Source: Streptomyces sp. KMM 9044 (lineage in GTDB: Bacteria; Actinomycetota; Actinomycetes; Streptomycetales; Streptomycetaceae). From it: a stretch of DNA of 64,000 bases. Of the stretch, positions 9,179-17,470 are shown one piece after another; position 1 is the stretch's first letter, and each line of letters opens with the position of its first letter. The stretch lies in the NCBI RefSeq assembly GCF_024701375.2, contig NZ_CP113910.1:310001-374000 (forward strand). Direction: 5' to 3'. Position numbers and translations under genes: made by a program. A model generated the notes under the pieces. The model ran no database searches and was not told the origin of the DNA. It saw nothing but the letters and a program-made list of their open reading frames with translations.

Positions 9179-9838
9179 ATGAAGATCGTCATCCTCGGCA
9201 CGGGGCCGGTCTGCCAGGTCCTCGCCCCGGCCTTCCTCGCCCTCGGCCACCAGGTCGTCGTCGGCACGCGCGACCCCGGGGCCACCATGGAGGTCAACCT
9301 CGGCTTCCGCCGCCTCACCGCCCGCCACCCCGCTCTGGAACTCGCCGGCTTCCGGGACGCCGTCGCCGCGGCAGACCGGGCCGGCCTGGTCGTCAACGCG
9401 ATCTCCGGGCCGGCCTGCCTCGACGCCCTCGCCCCGCTCGCCGGCAGCCTGGCCGGACACGTGGTCGTGGACGTGTCCAGCCCGTACGACTGGTCAGGGG
9501 AGGACGCCGTCCTCGACCCGGTCAACACAGACAGTCTCGGCGAGGCGATCCAGCGCGCCCTGCCCGGCGCGTTCGTGGTCAAGACCCTCAACACCCTGGC
9601 AGCCGAGGTGATGCCCGACCCGGACGTGGCAGGGCAGGACCACACGGTGTTCGTGAGCGGCGACGACTCCGCGGCCAAGGCCCGGGTGGGTGACCTGCTG
9701 CAGTCGCTGGGCTGGCGGGACGTCCTCGATCTCGGGGGCATCCGCACGGCCCGCGCCACCGAGATGATGCTGCGGATGTGGATCGACACCTCCCAGGCAC
9801 TGGGCACCCATCTCTTCGGGTTCAAGATCGTCCGCTGA
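9179..9838 (+). CDS. NAD(P)-binding reductase of the F420H2:NADP oxidoreductase type
   Basis: A 219-residue protein whose N terminus is a Rossmann fold (MKIVILGTGPV, then VVVGTRDP as the NADP-type second strand), as in the PF03807 family of F420-dependent NADP reductases and related dinucleotide-binding proteins. The conserved VVDVSSPYDW and VVKTLNTLAAEVMPDP segments of this family are present. A GAAAGG ribosome site precedes the ATG. It is 28 bases after the exporter and is the last gene of the cluster; nothing coding follows for about 1.8 kb. It could reduce the polyketide or a pterin intermediate, or supply reduced F420; the sequence does not decide. Confidence 0.75.
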   Translation: MKIVILGTGPVCQVLAPAFLALGHQVVVGTRDPGATMEVNLGFRRLTARHPALELAGFRDAVAAADRAGLVVNAISGPACLDALAPLAGSLAGHVVVDVSSPYDWSGEDAVLDPVNTDSLGEAIQRALPGAFVVKTLNTLAAEVMPDPDVAGQDHTVFVSGDDSAAKARVGDLLQSLGWRDVLDLGGIRTARATEMMLRMWIDTSQALGTHLFGFKIVR

Positions 9839-9859
9839 CGTCGCCGGCCGCGTACCGGT

Positions 9860-10320
9860 CGGTGACTCAGTGTCCGGCGCCCCGCCCGGACGCCCGCCTC
9901 GCGGGCGGGACTCCTCGGTGAGCACGGCCCAGTCGGTGACGACCGGCAGCGGTTCGCCCCGCAGCCACAGCGGAAACTGGTGGGGGGGGAGGAGGCGGAG
10001 CTGTCCGGGGCGCCGAGCGGTGTGGTGCACGCGCTGCCGGACACTTCCGGGCGCGAGTGAACCCTCCTGCCCGAGCCCCGGCCAAGATCCGGGCCGTTCC
10101 CGGACCAGCGGCCCTTCCCGATATCCCCCACTGGTACCCCAGCTCTGGCCAGCAACTCCGGGGCGTTTCCGGGCCGAGGCCCCGCCAAGTCGCCCTCCGC
10201 GTCGCCCATCGGCGCCTTCCACCGCTGCATGGACTCCCCGATCAGCCGGTTCGCGTGGTTCCGCGCTTCGGCCGGGAACTTGACGTGGTAGCGGAAGGAG
10301 ACCTGGGTGCTTTGTCCGGC
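9860..10320 (-). pseudogene. Decayed reading frame split over two frames near a G8 run
   Basis: On the minus strand one frame (about 10312-10080) reads like real protein (FRYHVKFPAEARNHANRL, then APELLARAGVPVGDIG), and a second frame takes over at about 10030-9880 (RLLPPHQFPLWLRGEPLPVV then TDWAVLTEES). No single frame carries both halves and no good start codon precedes the first. A run of eight G on the + strand at 9982-9989 lies in the second part. I do not recognise the family. It adjoins the transposase debris at 10.4 kb, so it may be a gene truncated and frameshifted after insertion; a chance pattern cannot be excluded. Confidence 0.33.
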
Positions 10321-10423
10321 CCGGCGCGCTCGACGTGTCGGGACGGGTGAATCGTGGTTCTGGATCACTTTCAGTGCAGGAACCACGGAGGGTCACCACC
10401 ACCGCGATCACGAACGGCCCCGT

Positions 10424-10546
10424 GCTGTGAGAGGACCCGTTTGCGGAGCAGGTCGGAGTTGGCGCGGCCGAACATCCGCCGCTTGATCGTCCTGATCTTG
10501 TTGTCGTGGACTTCGACGGCGCCGGAGCTGTAGCGGAGGGTCTGTC
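10424..10546 (-). pseudogene. ISL3-family transposase, C-terminal remnant
   Basis: The minus strand reads LRYSSGAVEVHDNKIRTIKR then RMFGRANSDLLRKRVL. This is the highly conserved C-terminal box of ISL3 (IS1096/IS1165-type) transposases, usually YSSGAVEG-N-IK-IKRQMFGRAN-LLRKRVLL. Only about 40 codons remain. The frame is cut upstream at about 10,545, exactly where the IS256-type remnant begins, so that element probably inserted into or replaced the rest of the gene. Not functional. Confidence 0.82.
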
Positions 10547-10860
10547 AAACGAGTGGTGTGTCCAGGGTGGTTGGGGTTACTGGCGGGCTGAGGGGAAGCG
10601 GCCGTCGAAGGTGATGGCGAAGGCGTTCGAGGCGGTCTTCCAGCACATGGCCCAACGGGCCCGGGCCCTTGCCGGTGGATCCCGGCGACGTGATGGCCAT
10701 GCAGACGCGCCCCAAGGCCGCGGTCTCGTTCGGGAAGTGGCCGCGGGCCTTGACCGCCCGCCGGATCCCGGACGTGACCGACTCGCCCTCGGTCACGTCG
10801 TCGCTGGTCATCGATGCATCCTCCTTGATCAGGAGTTGTACCGATCGTCTTACAGCCCCT
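10538..10860 (-). mobile_element. Internally deleted IS256-family element
   Basis: This stretch of about 320 bases holds both ends of an IS256-type (mutator) transposase. At 10,815-10,840 a GGAGG site and ATG start a short N terminus (MTSDDVTEG). This is joined directly to the C-terminal motif IRRAVKARGHFPNETAAL, and a shifted frame continues ARWAMCWKTASNAFAITFDG, the usual end of the family. The central catalytic part, about 300 codons, is missing, and one frameshift separates the last two motifs. The outer ends, GGGCTGTAAGACGATCGGT and GGGTCTGTCAAACGAGTGGT, are similar inverted sequences and probably the degraded terminal repeats. It cannot make a transposase. Confidence 0.68.
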
Positions 10861-11646
10861 CGGCAGAGCGGGCTACGGCGCAGTGAAAACGATCTCGGAT
10901 TTCCTTTCCTGCCTGTCTCTTTCCCTCTTGCCTCTCGTACGTTTCCGGCCAATAATTTGAGCCGTTGCCGTCGGTCCGGCGATATCCAGGCAGCTGGATT
11001 CCGGATAGCGCACGGGCCCGCGCGCTTCCGCCGGGGTCTTCTCCTCCGGCGGGGTGCGCGGCGTACGGCGCGTCGGCGGCGGGGTCGCGTTCGCCATCGG
11101 GAAGGCTGCGTATGCCGTCGGCGACGGGCGTGGCGGTCGTGTCCGGCGGTCGTGGCGGGGCGTCGTGGCGCGTGGTGCGGCCGGGGCCGGTCGGCAGCGT
11201 CCCGTCCCGCCCCTCACACAGTTCAGATGCCGTCCCCCGCACGGAGCGGAGAATTCCGGCTCATGTCCGGCGTGGTCGGCGACGATCCACAAAGGGCTCC
11301 ACCCGCCCGGAAGATTCATTCGGCGCCGCGAATGCCAAAGCGAAGCGGAAACCCCGGGCGCCGTGCCGTCACCGCCCGAATTCACCATCCTGGCACGGTG
11401 ATCGCGGATGGCGGGCACGGCAAGAACCACTCGCCCCGATGCCGATGCGCAGGGGCCCAGGCGCGCCCCACACCACTCGTGTGAAATCGAACCAGCCCTC
11501 GCCCAAGCGTCCTTGTCCTCCGCATCGGCTCCTGGTTAAGCTCCCGAGTGTTTCAATTCCTGCACCTTTTCTACGCATCTTTGTCGACTGTGGCGCTATT
11601 TCGCATGCGCCTTCGAGTGTGACGGCGGAAACGGAGAGGGCTCTGC
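10861..11646. other. Gene-poor stretch before the RiPP operon
   Basis: No reading frame here has convincing protein character; the open frames are overlapping Arg/Pro/Gly-rich ones typical of non-coding high-GC DNA. Two less GC-rich patches stand out, near 10,900-10,970 and 11,520-11,610. The latter lies directly upstream of the exporter gene at 11,647 and is the likely promoter and leader region of the operon. I could not assign -35/-10 boxes with confidence. Confidence 0.5.
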
Positions 11647-13131
11647 ATGGGATCTTCTGTTCCCGAAACAGGGGCCTCGCGCGTCCAGGCCGTTTCGACC
11701 CCGCCGGTCCTGATCAAGGACACCGAGCCCTCCAAGGACACCGACCCCGCCACCCGCGACGTCCGGCTCTTCTGGTGCGCGAACGCTGCCGACGCCCTGG
11801 GCAGCCAGGCGTCCGGGGTCGTCCTGCCGCTGCTGCTCCTCGGGCTCGGCTACTCGCCGGCGGTGGTGGGGCTGGTAGCGGGGGTGTCCACGGCGACCGG
11901 GCTGGTGCTCGGCCCGCTCGTCGCCGTACCCGCCGACCGTGGCGCGCGTAAGCGGGTGATGTTCTGGTCGGCGGTGGTCTCGGCGCTCGCAATGGGCTCC
12001 GTGGCCGTGGCCCTGGCCGTCGCGGAAGGGCGGCCGTCACTGGTCCATCTACTCGCCGCCGTACTCGTGGAGCGTACCGCCACCTCCTGCTACGAGGCTG
12101 CGGCCCGCGGCACGGTGGCCCTGATCTCCACGCCCGGGAACCTCCCGCGCGTGGTGGCCGGGCTGGAGGCGGGTGACCGGGGCGCCCTGGTCGCGGGCCC
12201 CGCTCTGGGCGGCATGCTGTACCAGGTCTCGCGCACGCTGCCCTTCGTGCTGGACGCCGTCTCGTACGCCGTCACGGCCGTGTGCGTCCGGGCCATGCGC
12301 TCGAACCTGCGGGCCGACCGGACCGACAGCGCGGACGCGGTGGACATGACGAACCGGGTGGACGGGGCGGACCGGGCCGACGGCGCGCCGGAGTCGGCCG
12401 GGAGCGCGGCCCAGGACGGTCCCGTGCCGCGGCACGTGCCCCAACCCTCGCCTCGCTCCGCACGCGGCACCTGGTCCGCTCTGGCCGCCGAGGCGAGCGC
12501 CGGAGTCCGGCTCGTCCGGGCGACGCCCCTGCTGCGGCTGGTACTTGTGTGGACCACCACCGTCAACGGCGTACTGGCCGCGCTGTACTACGACGCCGTC
12601 TTCACCTTGCAGGAGAGCGGCCACGGCGGCACGTCCATGGGGCTGGTCCTGGCTCTGTCCGGCGCCGCCGGACTCGCCGGTTCGCTCGCCGCGCCCCGGC
12701 TGATGCGCGGACTCAGCCCCGTGCGGGCGGTTGTGACGGTGTCCTGGCTCATGATCCCGCTCGCCGCCGCGCTCGCGACGGCCGGGGGACCGTGGGCGTA
12801 CGGGGCGCTGTTCGGCGGGTTCTGCCTGATCATGCCGCTGGCCACCGTGATCCTCCAGGCCCGGGCCATCCAACGGACGCCGCCCGAACTCCAGGCCCGC
12901 GCGGGATCCGTGCTCGCCACCGCCGCCGGCGGGGCCGCCGCTGTGGCGCCCGCGCTCGCCGGGTTCCTGACGGCTCACGCGGGGGCTGCCGTACCCGCGC
13001 TCGCCTCCGCCGGAGTGCTGGTCCTGCTCGCTCTGCACACGACCCTCGGCGCGGGACGCATGCTGGCGCCGGGCGTACCGCCGAAGGGCACACCGGCGGG
13101 AGACGTTCCGGCGAGGGGGCGAAGCGTGTGA
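11647..13131 (+). CDS. MFS transporter of the candidate RiPP operon
   Basis: A 494-residue major facilitator protein. A hydrophilic N-terminal tail of about 35 residues is followed by roughly 12 membrane helices. The helix 2-3 loop has VAVPADRGARKRVMFW, an MFS signature. A long hydrophilic, Asp/Arg-rich loop (about residues 220-275, with repeats such as RTDSADAVDMTNRVDGADRA) splits the two six-helix halves. The start ATG has GGAGAGGG upstream. Its stop overlaps the peptidase start as GTGA, so the two are translationally coupled. From context it probably exports the mature peptide or its fragments. Confidence 0.85.
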   Translation: MGSSVPETGASRVQAVSTPPVLIKDTEPSKDTDPATRDVRLFWCANAADALGSQASGVVLPLLLLGLGYSPAVVGLVAGVSTATGLVLGPLVAVPADRGARKRVMFWSAVVSALAMGSVAVALAVAEGRPSLVHLLAAVLVERTATSCYEAAARGTVALISTPGNLPRVVAGLEAGDRGALVAGPALGGMLYQVSRTLPFVLDAVSYAVTAVCVRAMRSNLRADRTDSADAVDMTNRVDGADRADGAPESAGSAAQDGPVPRHVPQPSPRSARGTWSALAAEASAGVRLVRATPLLRLVLVWTTTVNGVLAALYYDAVFTLQESGHGGTSMGLVLALSGAAGLAGSLAAPRLMRGLSPVRAVVTVSWLMIPLAAALATAGGPWAYGALFGGFCLIMPLATVILQARAIQRTPPELQARAGSVLATAAGGAAAVAPALAGFLTAHAGAAVPALASAGVLVLLALHTTLGAGRMLAPGVPPKGTPAGDVPARGRSV

Positions 13132-15086
13132 CCGGCTCCCGCTACCAGGTCTACCTCGCCGCCCTGCCCGAGGTCTGCGCCGCCGATCCGGCGCTGATGG
13201 CGTTCACCGCGGACGCGAAAGGCCGGTGCGAGGTGTTCGCCTGGGACGCCGGGACCGGGCGCGCCCGTCAGGTCACCGACCGGCCGCGGGGCACGCTGCA
13301 CGGAACGATCGACCGGGACGCGAACGTGTGGTGGTTCGACGAGGACGCGTACGGCGAGGGGCACTGGCTGTTCCAGCCCTTCCACGGCGGTCCCGACCTC
13401 CCCGGGCTGACCGGGGTGCCCCCGGGCACCCCGCGCGGTCTGGCCGTGAGCGACGACGGGATCGTCGCCATGGGGCTGGGGGACGGCCGGACGACCACCG
13501 TCCACCTGGGCCGGCGTGGCGCTTCCGCACGCGAGGTGACGCGCGTCGACCAGCACGCCACGCTGTCCGGGATCACCTCCGCGGCCGGTCTGCTGGCGAT
13601 CAGCGGACCCGCCGGTTCCGCGCACGCCGTGACCGTCCTGGCCGCGGACGGCACACCGCGCGCCGTACTCTCCGGCTCCGGGGAACACGGCAGACTCTGG
13701 TCGCTCGGCTTCGCACCCACCGCCGAACGCGACGAACTGCTGCTGGTGCGCGAGGACGACGACCGCTATCTGCTGGCCAGTTGGCGGGCGGAGACCGGGA
13801 TCCGTACGTACCCGTGGTGCACGTTCGACAGTGAGATCACCGCCCGCTGGTACCCGGACGAGGACGAGGGGCGCACCGTCCTGATCCGCGAGGACCGTCA
13901 CGGCCGCAGCACCCTGCACCGGGCCCGCCTGGACACCGGCGCCCTCACGCGCGTGCCGACACCGCCCGGCAGTCTGCTGGCCGCGGCGCCGCGAGCCGGC
14001 GGCGATGTGCACTACCTGTGGACGGACACGGCCCACCCTCCGCGTATGTACTCCACGGCCGGTACCGCGCTGCCGGCCCTCGGCACCGTGCCGGGTCGCG
14101 TACCGGGCGACCACCGCGACCTGTGGACGCCGACCCCGGACGGCCCCGTGCACACATGGCTCAGCCTTCCCGAGGGCCACGACCTGCCACAGGGTCCCGG
14201 ACTCCCGCGGCGCGAAGCCTCCGAGGGCCGGGCAGCCAGGGGGCGGGGCGCGCCGCCGCCCGTCGTCTTCCTCGTACACGGCGGTCCCGCCGACCACGAC
14301 CGTGACGCCTACGACGGTGTCGTGCACTCGCTCGTGGCCTCGGGCTTCGCCGTCGCACGCGTCAACTACCGCGGCTCCACCGGCTACGGCCCCCGCTGGC
14401 GCCGTGCCTTCGGCGCGGGCGTGGGACTCACGCAGGTCCAGGACCTGGTGGCGGTGCGCGCCGACCTGATCGGGCGCGGGCTGGTGCGCCCGGACGCCGT
14501 CGGGCTGTGGGGCACCTCGTGGGGCGGCTACCTCGCGCTGCTGGCCCTCGGCACCCGCCCCGGGCTGTGGCAGGCGGGGGTCGCCGTCAAGCCCGTCGCC
14601 GACGGCGTCGCCGCCTACCGCACCACCACGTCCGCGCTGCGCACCCTGGACGAGCGCCTGTACGGAGGCACACCCGACGACGTGCCCGAGGCGTACGCCC
14701 GCAGCTCGCCGATCCGGTACGCCTCGCGCGTGCGGGCACCGCTGCTGGTCGTGGCCGCCGCCCGGGACGCCAAGTGCCCGCCCGGCCAGGTGCGCGGCTA
14801 CCTCGCCGCGCTGCGCGCCGCCGGAGCCCGCCACGAGTCGATGTGGCTCGACAGCGGGCACGACGGCTACGAGGGCGGCGACCACGTCGCCGTACTGCGC
14901 CGCGCCGTGGTCTTCCTCGACCGCGAGCTGCGCGGCACGCACCGCACCCCCACGACGTCCCCCGCCGACCGGAGGGGGGATCCCGGCCGCGTCCGTACCG
15001 CGGCGGCGGCCGGGACAGGTACCGCCGAACACACCGAGAGGAGAACCGCCCATGCAGAAGGACATCATCCACAACGACCCGCTTGA
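13128..15086 (+). CDS. S9 family prolyl-oligopeptidase-type peptidase
   Basis: A 652-residue serine peptidase with an N-terminal beta-propeller (about 1-370) and a C-terminal alpha/beta-hydrolase domain (about 375-610). The catalytic set is visible: Ser464 in GTSWGGY, Asp547 in AARDAKCP and His578 in SGHDGYEG; the oxyanion region is FLVHGGPADHD. No signal peptide is seen, so it acts in the cytoplasm. Members cut short peptides, many of them after proline. The start GTG at 13,128 overlaps the exporter stop. The last 35 bases overlap the small peptide gene at 15,052 in another frame, which ties the two together. I infer that it removes leader or follower segments of that peptide. Confidence 0.87.
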   Translation: MTGSRYQVYLAALPEVCAADPALMAFTADAKGRCEVFAWDAGTGRARQVTDRPRGTLHGTIDRDANVWWFDEDAYGEGHWLFQPFHGGPDLPGLTGVPPGTPRGLAVSDDGIVAMGLGDGRTTTVHLGRRGASAREVTRVDQHATLSGITSAAGLLAISGPAGSAHAVTVLAADGTPRAVLSGSGEHGRLWSLGFAPTAERDELLLVREDDDRYLLASWRAETGIRTYPWCTFDSEITARWYPDEDEGRTVLIREDRHGRSTLHRARLDTGALTRVPTPPGSLLAAAPRAGGDVHYLWTDTAHPPRMYSTAGTALPALGTVPGRVPGDHRDLWTPTPDGPVHTWLSLPEGHDLPQGPGLPRREASEGRAARGRGAPPPVVFLVHGGPADHDRDAYDGVVHSLVASGFAVARVNYRGSTGYGPRWRRAFGAGVGLTQVQDLVAVRADLIGRGLVRPDAVGLWGTSWGGYLALLALGTRPGLWQAGVAVKPVADGVAAYRTTTSALRTLDERLYGGTPDDVPEAYARSSPIRYASRVRAPLLVVAAARDAKCPPGQVRGYLAALRAAGARHESMWLDSGHDGYEGGDHVAVLRRAVVFLDRELRGTHRTPTTSPADRRGDPGRVRTAAAAGTGTAEHTERRTAHAEGHHPQRPA

Positions 15087-15171
15087 GGGTGACGAGGAGA
15101 ACCGGAAGCCGAGCGTCGGCGTCACGGTCACCATCCCGTTCCGCAACGCGGAAGACGCGGAAGAGGACTGA
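15052..15171 (+). CDS. 39-residue candidate RiPP precursor peptide
   Basis: A short gene with ATG at 15,052 and TGA at 15,169-15,171, with a good GAGAGGAG ribosome site 9 bases upstream. The peptide begins MQKDIIHNDPLEG and ends in an acidic tail (AEDAEED). Its middle, residues 20-30, reads PSVGVTVTIPF and contrasts with the charged flanks. It has no Cys or Trp, which argues against lanthipeptides, sactipeptides or Trp-crosslinks. Prolines at 20 and 29 flank a nine-residue V/T/I-rich piece. It overlaps the end of the prolyl-oligopeptidase gene and is followed by a hairpin and a B12-type radical SAM gene, the classic layout of a RiPP precursor with its enzymes. Precursor status is inferred from context, length and composition. 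Confidence 0.72.
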   Translation: MQKDIIHNDPLEGDEENRKPSVGVTVTIPFRNAEDAEED

Positions 15172-15177
15172 TCCTCG

Positions 15178-15215
15178 CCGGCCGGCCCGGCGGCCACCGA
15201 TGCCGGGCCGGCCGG
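15178..15215 (+). terminator. Strong hairpin between peptide gene and radical SAM gene
   Basis: A perfect 14-bp inverted repeat, CCGGCCGGCCCGGC (15178-15191) and GCCGGGCCGGCCGG (15202-15215), with a 10-base loop, starts six bases after the peptide stop codon. There is no T run, as usual in Streptomyces. It lies inside an operon, so it probably acts as a partial terminator or 3' stabiliser that makes the peptide mRNA more abundant than the enzyme mRNA. Confidence 0.7.
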
Positions 15216-15385
15216 TCGGCCCGTCACCACAGGGGCGTCTGCCGCAACGGGGGTGTCCGTCCCAACGGGGTCGGGTGCGTCCCGCCACGGCCGCGGCCGG
15301 TTGCCCGAAAAGCCCCGCCTCGCGCCTCCCTTTTCCGCCGTCTTCCTCCGTTCCCCGTCCTCCGGCCGTCCCACGTGGAGCTGAC

Positions 15386-17353
15386 ATGCGCGTACTGCTG
15401 GTCAACATGCCCTGGTCGCCCATCGACCTTCCGTCGCTGGCCCTGGGAATCCTCAAGCGGAGTGTGGACGAGCACGTGCCGGACGGCAGTGCCGAAGTCC
15501 TGCACGCCAACCTCGAATTCACCGACTGGATCACCCGGCGCATGGAGTTCACCGCCGAGGACTACGAGTACTACGCACTGGCCTCCTACTTCATGGGCTG
15601 CGGCGACTGGGTCTTCTCCTCCGCGCTCTACGACGACCCCGGCTGGCGGGACGACGAGTTCGCCGCCGCGATGAAGGGGAAGCTCGGCGCGTCCCGGATG
15701 CGGATGACCCGCGAACTGCATCGGCTGGTACCGGAGTTCGTGGCGGATATCGCCCGGCGGATCGTCGACGAGGCACCCGACGTCGTGGGCTTCACCTCCA
15801 CCTTCCAGCAGAACACCGCCGCGCTCGCGGCCGCCCGCCAGGTCAAGCAGCTCGCGCCGCACATCGTGACCGTCATCGGCGGCGCCAACTGCGACGGCGA
15901 GCAGGGCGAGACGGTCCACCGCAACTTCCCGTTCGTGGACTACGTGATCCGGGGCGAGGGCGAAGCCGCGTTTCCGCGGCTCCTGTCCGCACTCGGTGAA
16001 GAACACCCGGACCTCTCCACCGCAGCCGGGCTGTGCCACCGCGGTCCGGACGGGGTGAGCACCGCCAACGCGATGGCCACCAGCCCGCTGCCGCCCGCCG
16101 CCATCCTGCCGCCCGACTACAGCGGCTACTTCGAACGCCTCGGCGCCTCCGTGGCCCGCAACTGGGTCGAGCCCAAGCTCGTCGTCGAGGGCGCCAGAGG
16201 CTGCTGGTGGGGCGAGAAGCACCACTGCACGTTCTGCGGACTCAACGGTTCCTTCATGCAGTTCCGCAGCAAGAGCCCGGACACCTTCTACGACGAGATC
16301 ATGGATCTCGCCCGCCGCCACCGTGTGCTGGACATGTACGTGGTCGACAACATCCTCGACATGGGCTACCTCTCCACCGTCCTGCCCCGGATCATCGAGA
16401 GCGGCTACGACCTGCGGCTGCACATCGAGATCAAGGCCAACATGCGCCGCGCCCAGCTCCGTACGCTCTCCGACGCGGGCCTGATCTACGTGCAGCCGGG
16501 CATCGAGAGCCTGAACAGCCGCGTACTGGACCTGATGGACAAGGGCGTCAGCGGCTGCCAGAACGTACGCATGCTCCGTGACGGCGCCGAGACCGGCCTG
16601 TCGGTGTCCTGGAACTATCTGCACGGCTTCCCGGGAGAGAGCGCGGAGGACTACGACCCGGTCATCGCACAGATACCGGCGCTGGAACACCTCAACCCAC
16701 CGGTCGACCTCTCGGCCCGCATCGCCATCGAACGGTTCAGCCCTTACTTCAACCGGCCCGAGCTGGGCTTCTCCGGCTTGCGCCCGGAGGCGCACTACCG
16801 ATTCACCTACGACCTGCCGGAGGAGGAGCTCTACGGCCTCGCCTATGTCTTCGAGGCGCCGGAGCGGGGCATCGGCAAACCCACCGTCACCGCGCTCAAC
16901 GCCGCGCTCGCCGCCTGGCGCAAGCACCACGCCGACGCGCGCCTCACACAGGCCGATCTGGGCGACCGCATCGTCCTGGTCAGCAAGCGCCGGACCTTCG
17001 AGTGGCGGGCCATGGAGCTGACCGACCCGTACGAGATCGCCGCGTTCCGGCTGCTGGACCAGCCGCACACGCCGTCGGCTCTCACCCGCAAGGCCGCGGG
17101 CCGGGTGCCGGGCGGGGCACTCCAGGAGGACGAGGTGCAGGAGCTGCTCGACCGCTGGGTGGGGCTCGGGCTGGTCTTCACCGACAACGGGCAGTACGTG
17201 CATATCGCACCCTCGGCGGTGAACGAGGACCTGCTGCGGCTGGACTTCATGCGGCACCGGCACGCGGCGCGGGTGGAGTCGCCCGTGGCGGCGCCCGTGG
17301 CGGCGCCCGTGGCGGCGCCCGTGGCGGCCGAACCGCACATGACCGGAGTCTGA
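15386..17353 (+). CDS. B12-binding radical SAM RiPP maturation enzyme (C-methyltransferase type)
   Basis: A 655-residue protein. The N-terminal region (about 1-215) is a cobalamin-binding fold (MRVLLVNMPW, then VVGFTSTFQQN, VIGGANCDGEQG and VIRGEGEAAFP). The radical SAM domain follows, with the iron-sulfur cysteines in GCWWGEKHHCTFCGLNG at 273, 281 and 284, an unusual C-x7-C-x2-C spacing. This signature and layout match the RiPP maturation radical SAM protein 1 family (TIGR03975), thought to methylate unreactive carbons of peptides with B12 and SAM. The C-terminal region (about 520-640) is family-specific and ends in four PVAA repeats. ATG at 15,386 has GTGGAG upstream. It follows the peptide gene by 214 bases and is the main reason to read this locus as a RiPP cluster. 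Confidence 0.87.
   Translation: MRVLLVNMPWSPIDLPSLALGILKRSVDEHVPDGSAEVLHANLEFTDWITRRMEFTAEDYEYYALASYFMGCGDWVFSSALYDDPGWRDDEFAAAMKGKLGASRMRMTRELHRLVPEFVADIARRIVDEAPDVVGFTSTFQQNTAALAAARQVKQLAPHIVTVIGGANCDGEQGETVHRNFPFVDYVIRGEGEAAFPRLLSALGEEHPDLSTAAGLCHRGPDGVSTANAMATSPLPPAAILPPDYSGYFERLGASVARNWVEPKLVVEGARGCWWGEKHHCTFCGLNGSFMQFRSKSPDTFYDEIMDLARRHRVLDMYVVDNILDMGYLSTVLPRIIESGYDLRLHIEIKANMRRAQLRTLSDAGLIYVQPGIESLNSRVLDLMDKGVSGCQNVRMLRDGAETGLSVSWNYLHGFPGESAEDYDPVIAQIPALEHLNPPVDLSARIAIERFSPYFNRPELGFSGLRPEAHYRFTYDLPEEELYGLAYVFEAPERGIGKPTVTALNAALAAWRKHHADARLTQADLGDRIVLVSKRRTFEWRAMELTDPYEIAAFRLLDQPHTPSALTRKAAGRVPGGALQEDEVQELLDRWVGLGLVFTDNGQYVHIAPSAVNEDLLRLDFMRHRHAARVESPVAAPVAAPVAAPVAAEPHMTGV
17281..17328 (+). 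repeat. Four tandem 12-bp repeats in the radical SAM gene
   Basis: Four exact copies of GCCCGTGGCGGC run head to tail and encode (P/A-V-A-A) repeats just before the C terminus. The unit is a multiple of three, so copy-number changes would keep the frame. It makes a flexible Ala/Pro/Val tail, probably not part of the active fold. Confidence 0.9.
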
Positions 17354-17470
17354 CCCGCCTTTTCTCCTCCCTCCCTCTTTCCTCAGCCCTCGCCCGGGCG
17401 TTGTCCGGCCCTCGCCCGGGCGTCGTCCCACCGCCGTCCGACCGTTCAGGCGTACCTGGAGGCCAGTCCG

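Noticed and set aside
1..9838. Classic 7-deazapurine (toyocamycin-type) cluster
   Set aside because: folE and a PTPS-like gene fit, but no queE/queC-like or nitrile hydratase genes are inside the window, and a PKS is not part of that pathway. The left flank is missing, so it cannot be fully excluded.
12282..13127. Upstream extension of the prolyl-oligopeptidase frame
   Set aside because: It lies inside the exporter gene in another frame and is Arg/Gly-rich; the GTG at 13,128 with the GTGA overlap explains the real start.
14507..15385. Upstream extension of the radical SAM frame
   Set aside because: It runs opposite in frame to the peptidase gene and is basic low-complexity; MRVLLVNMPW at 15,386 is the natural start of the B12 domain.
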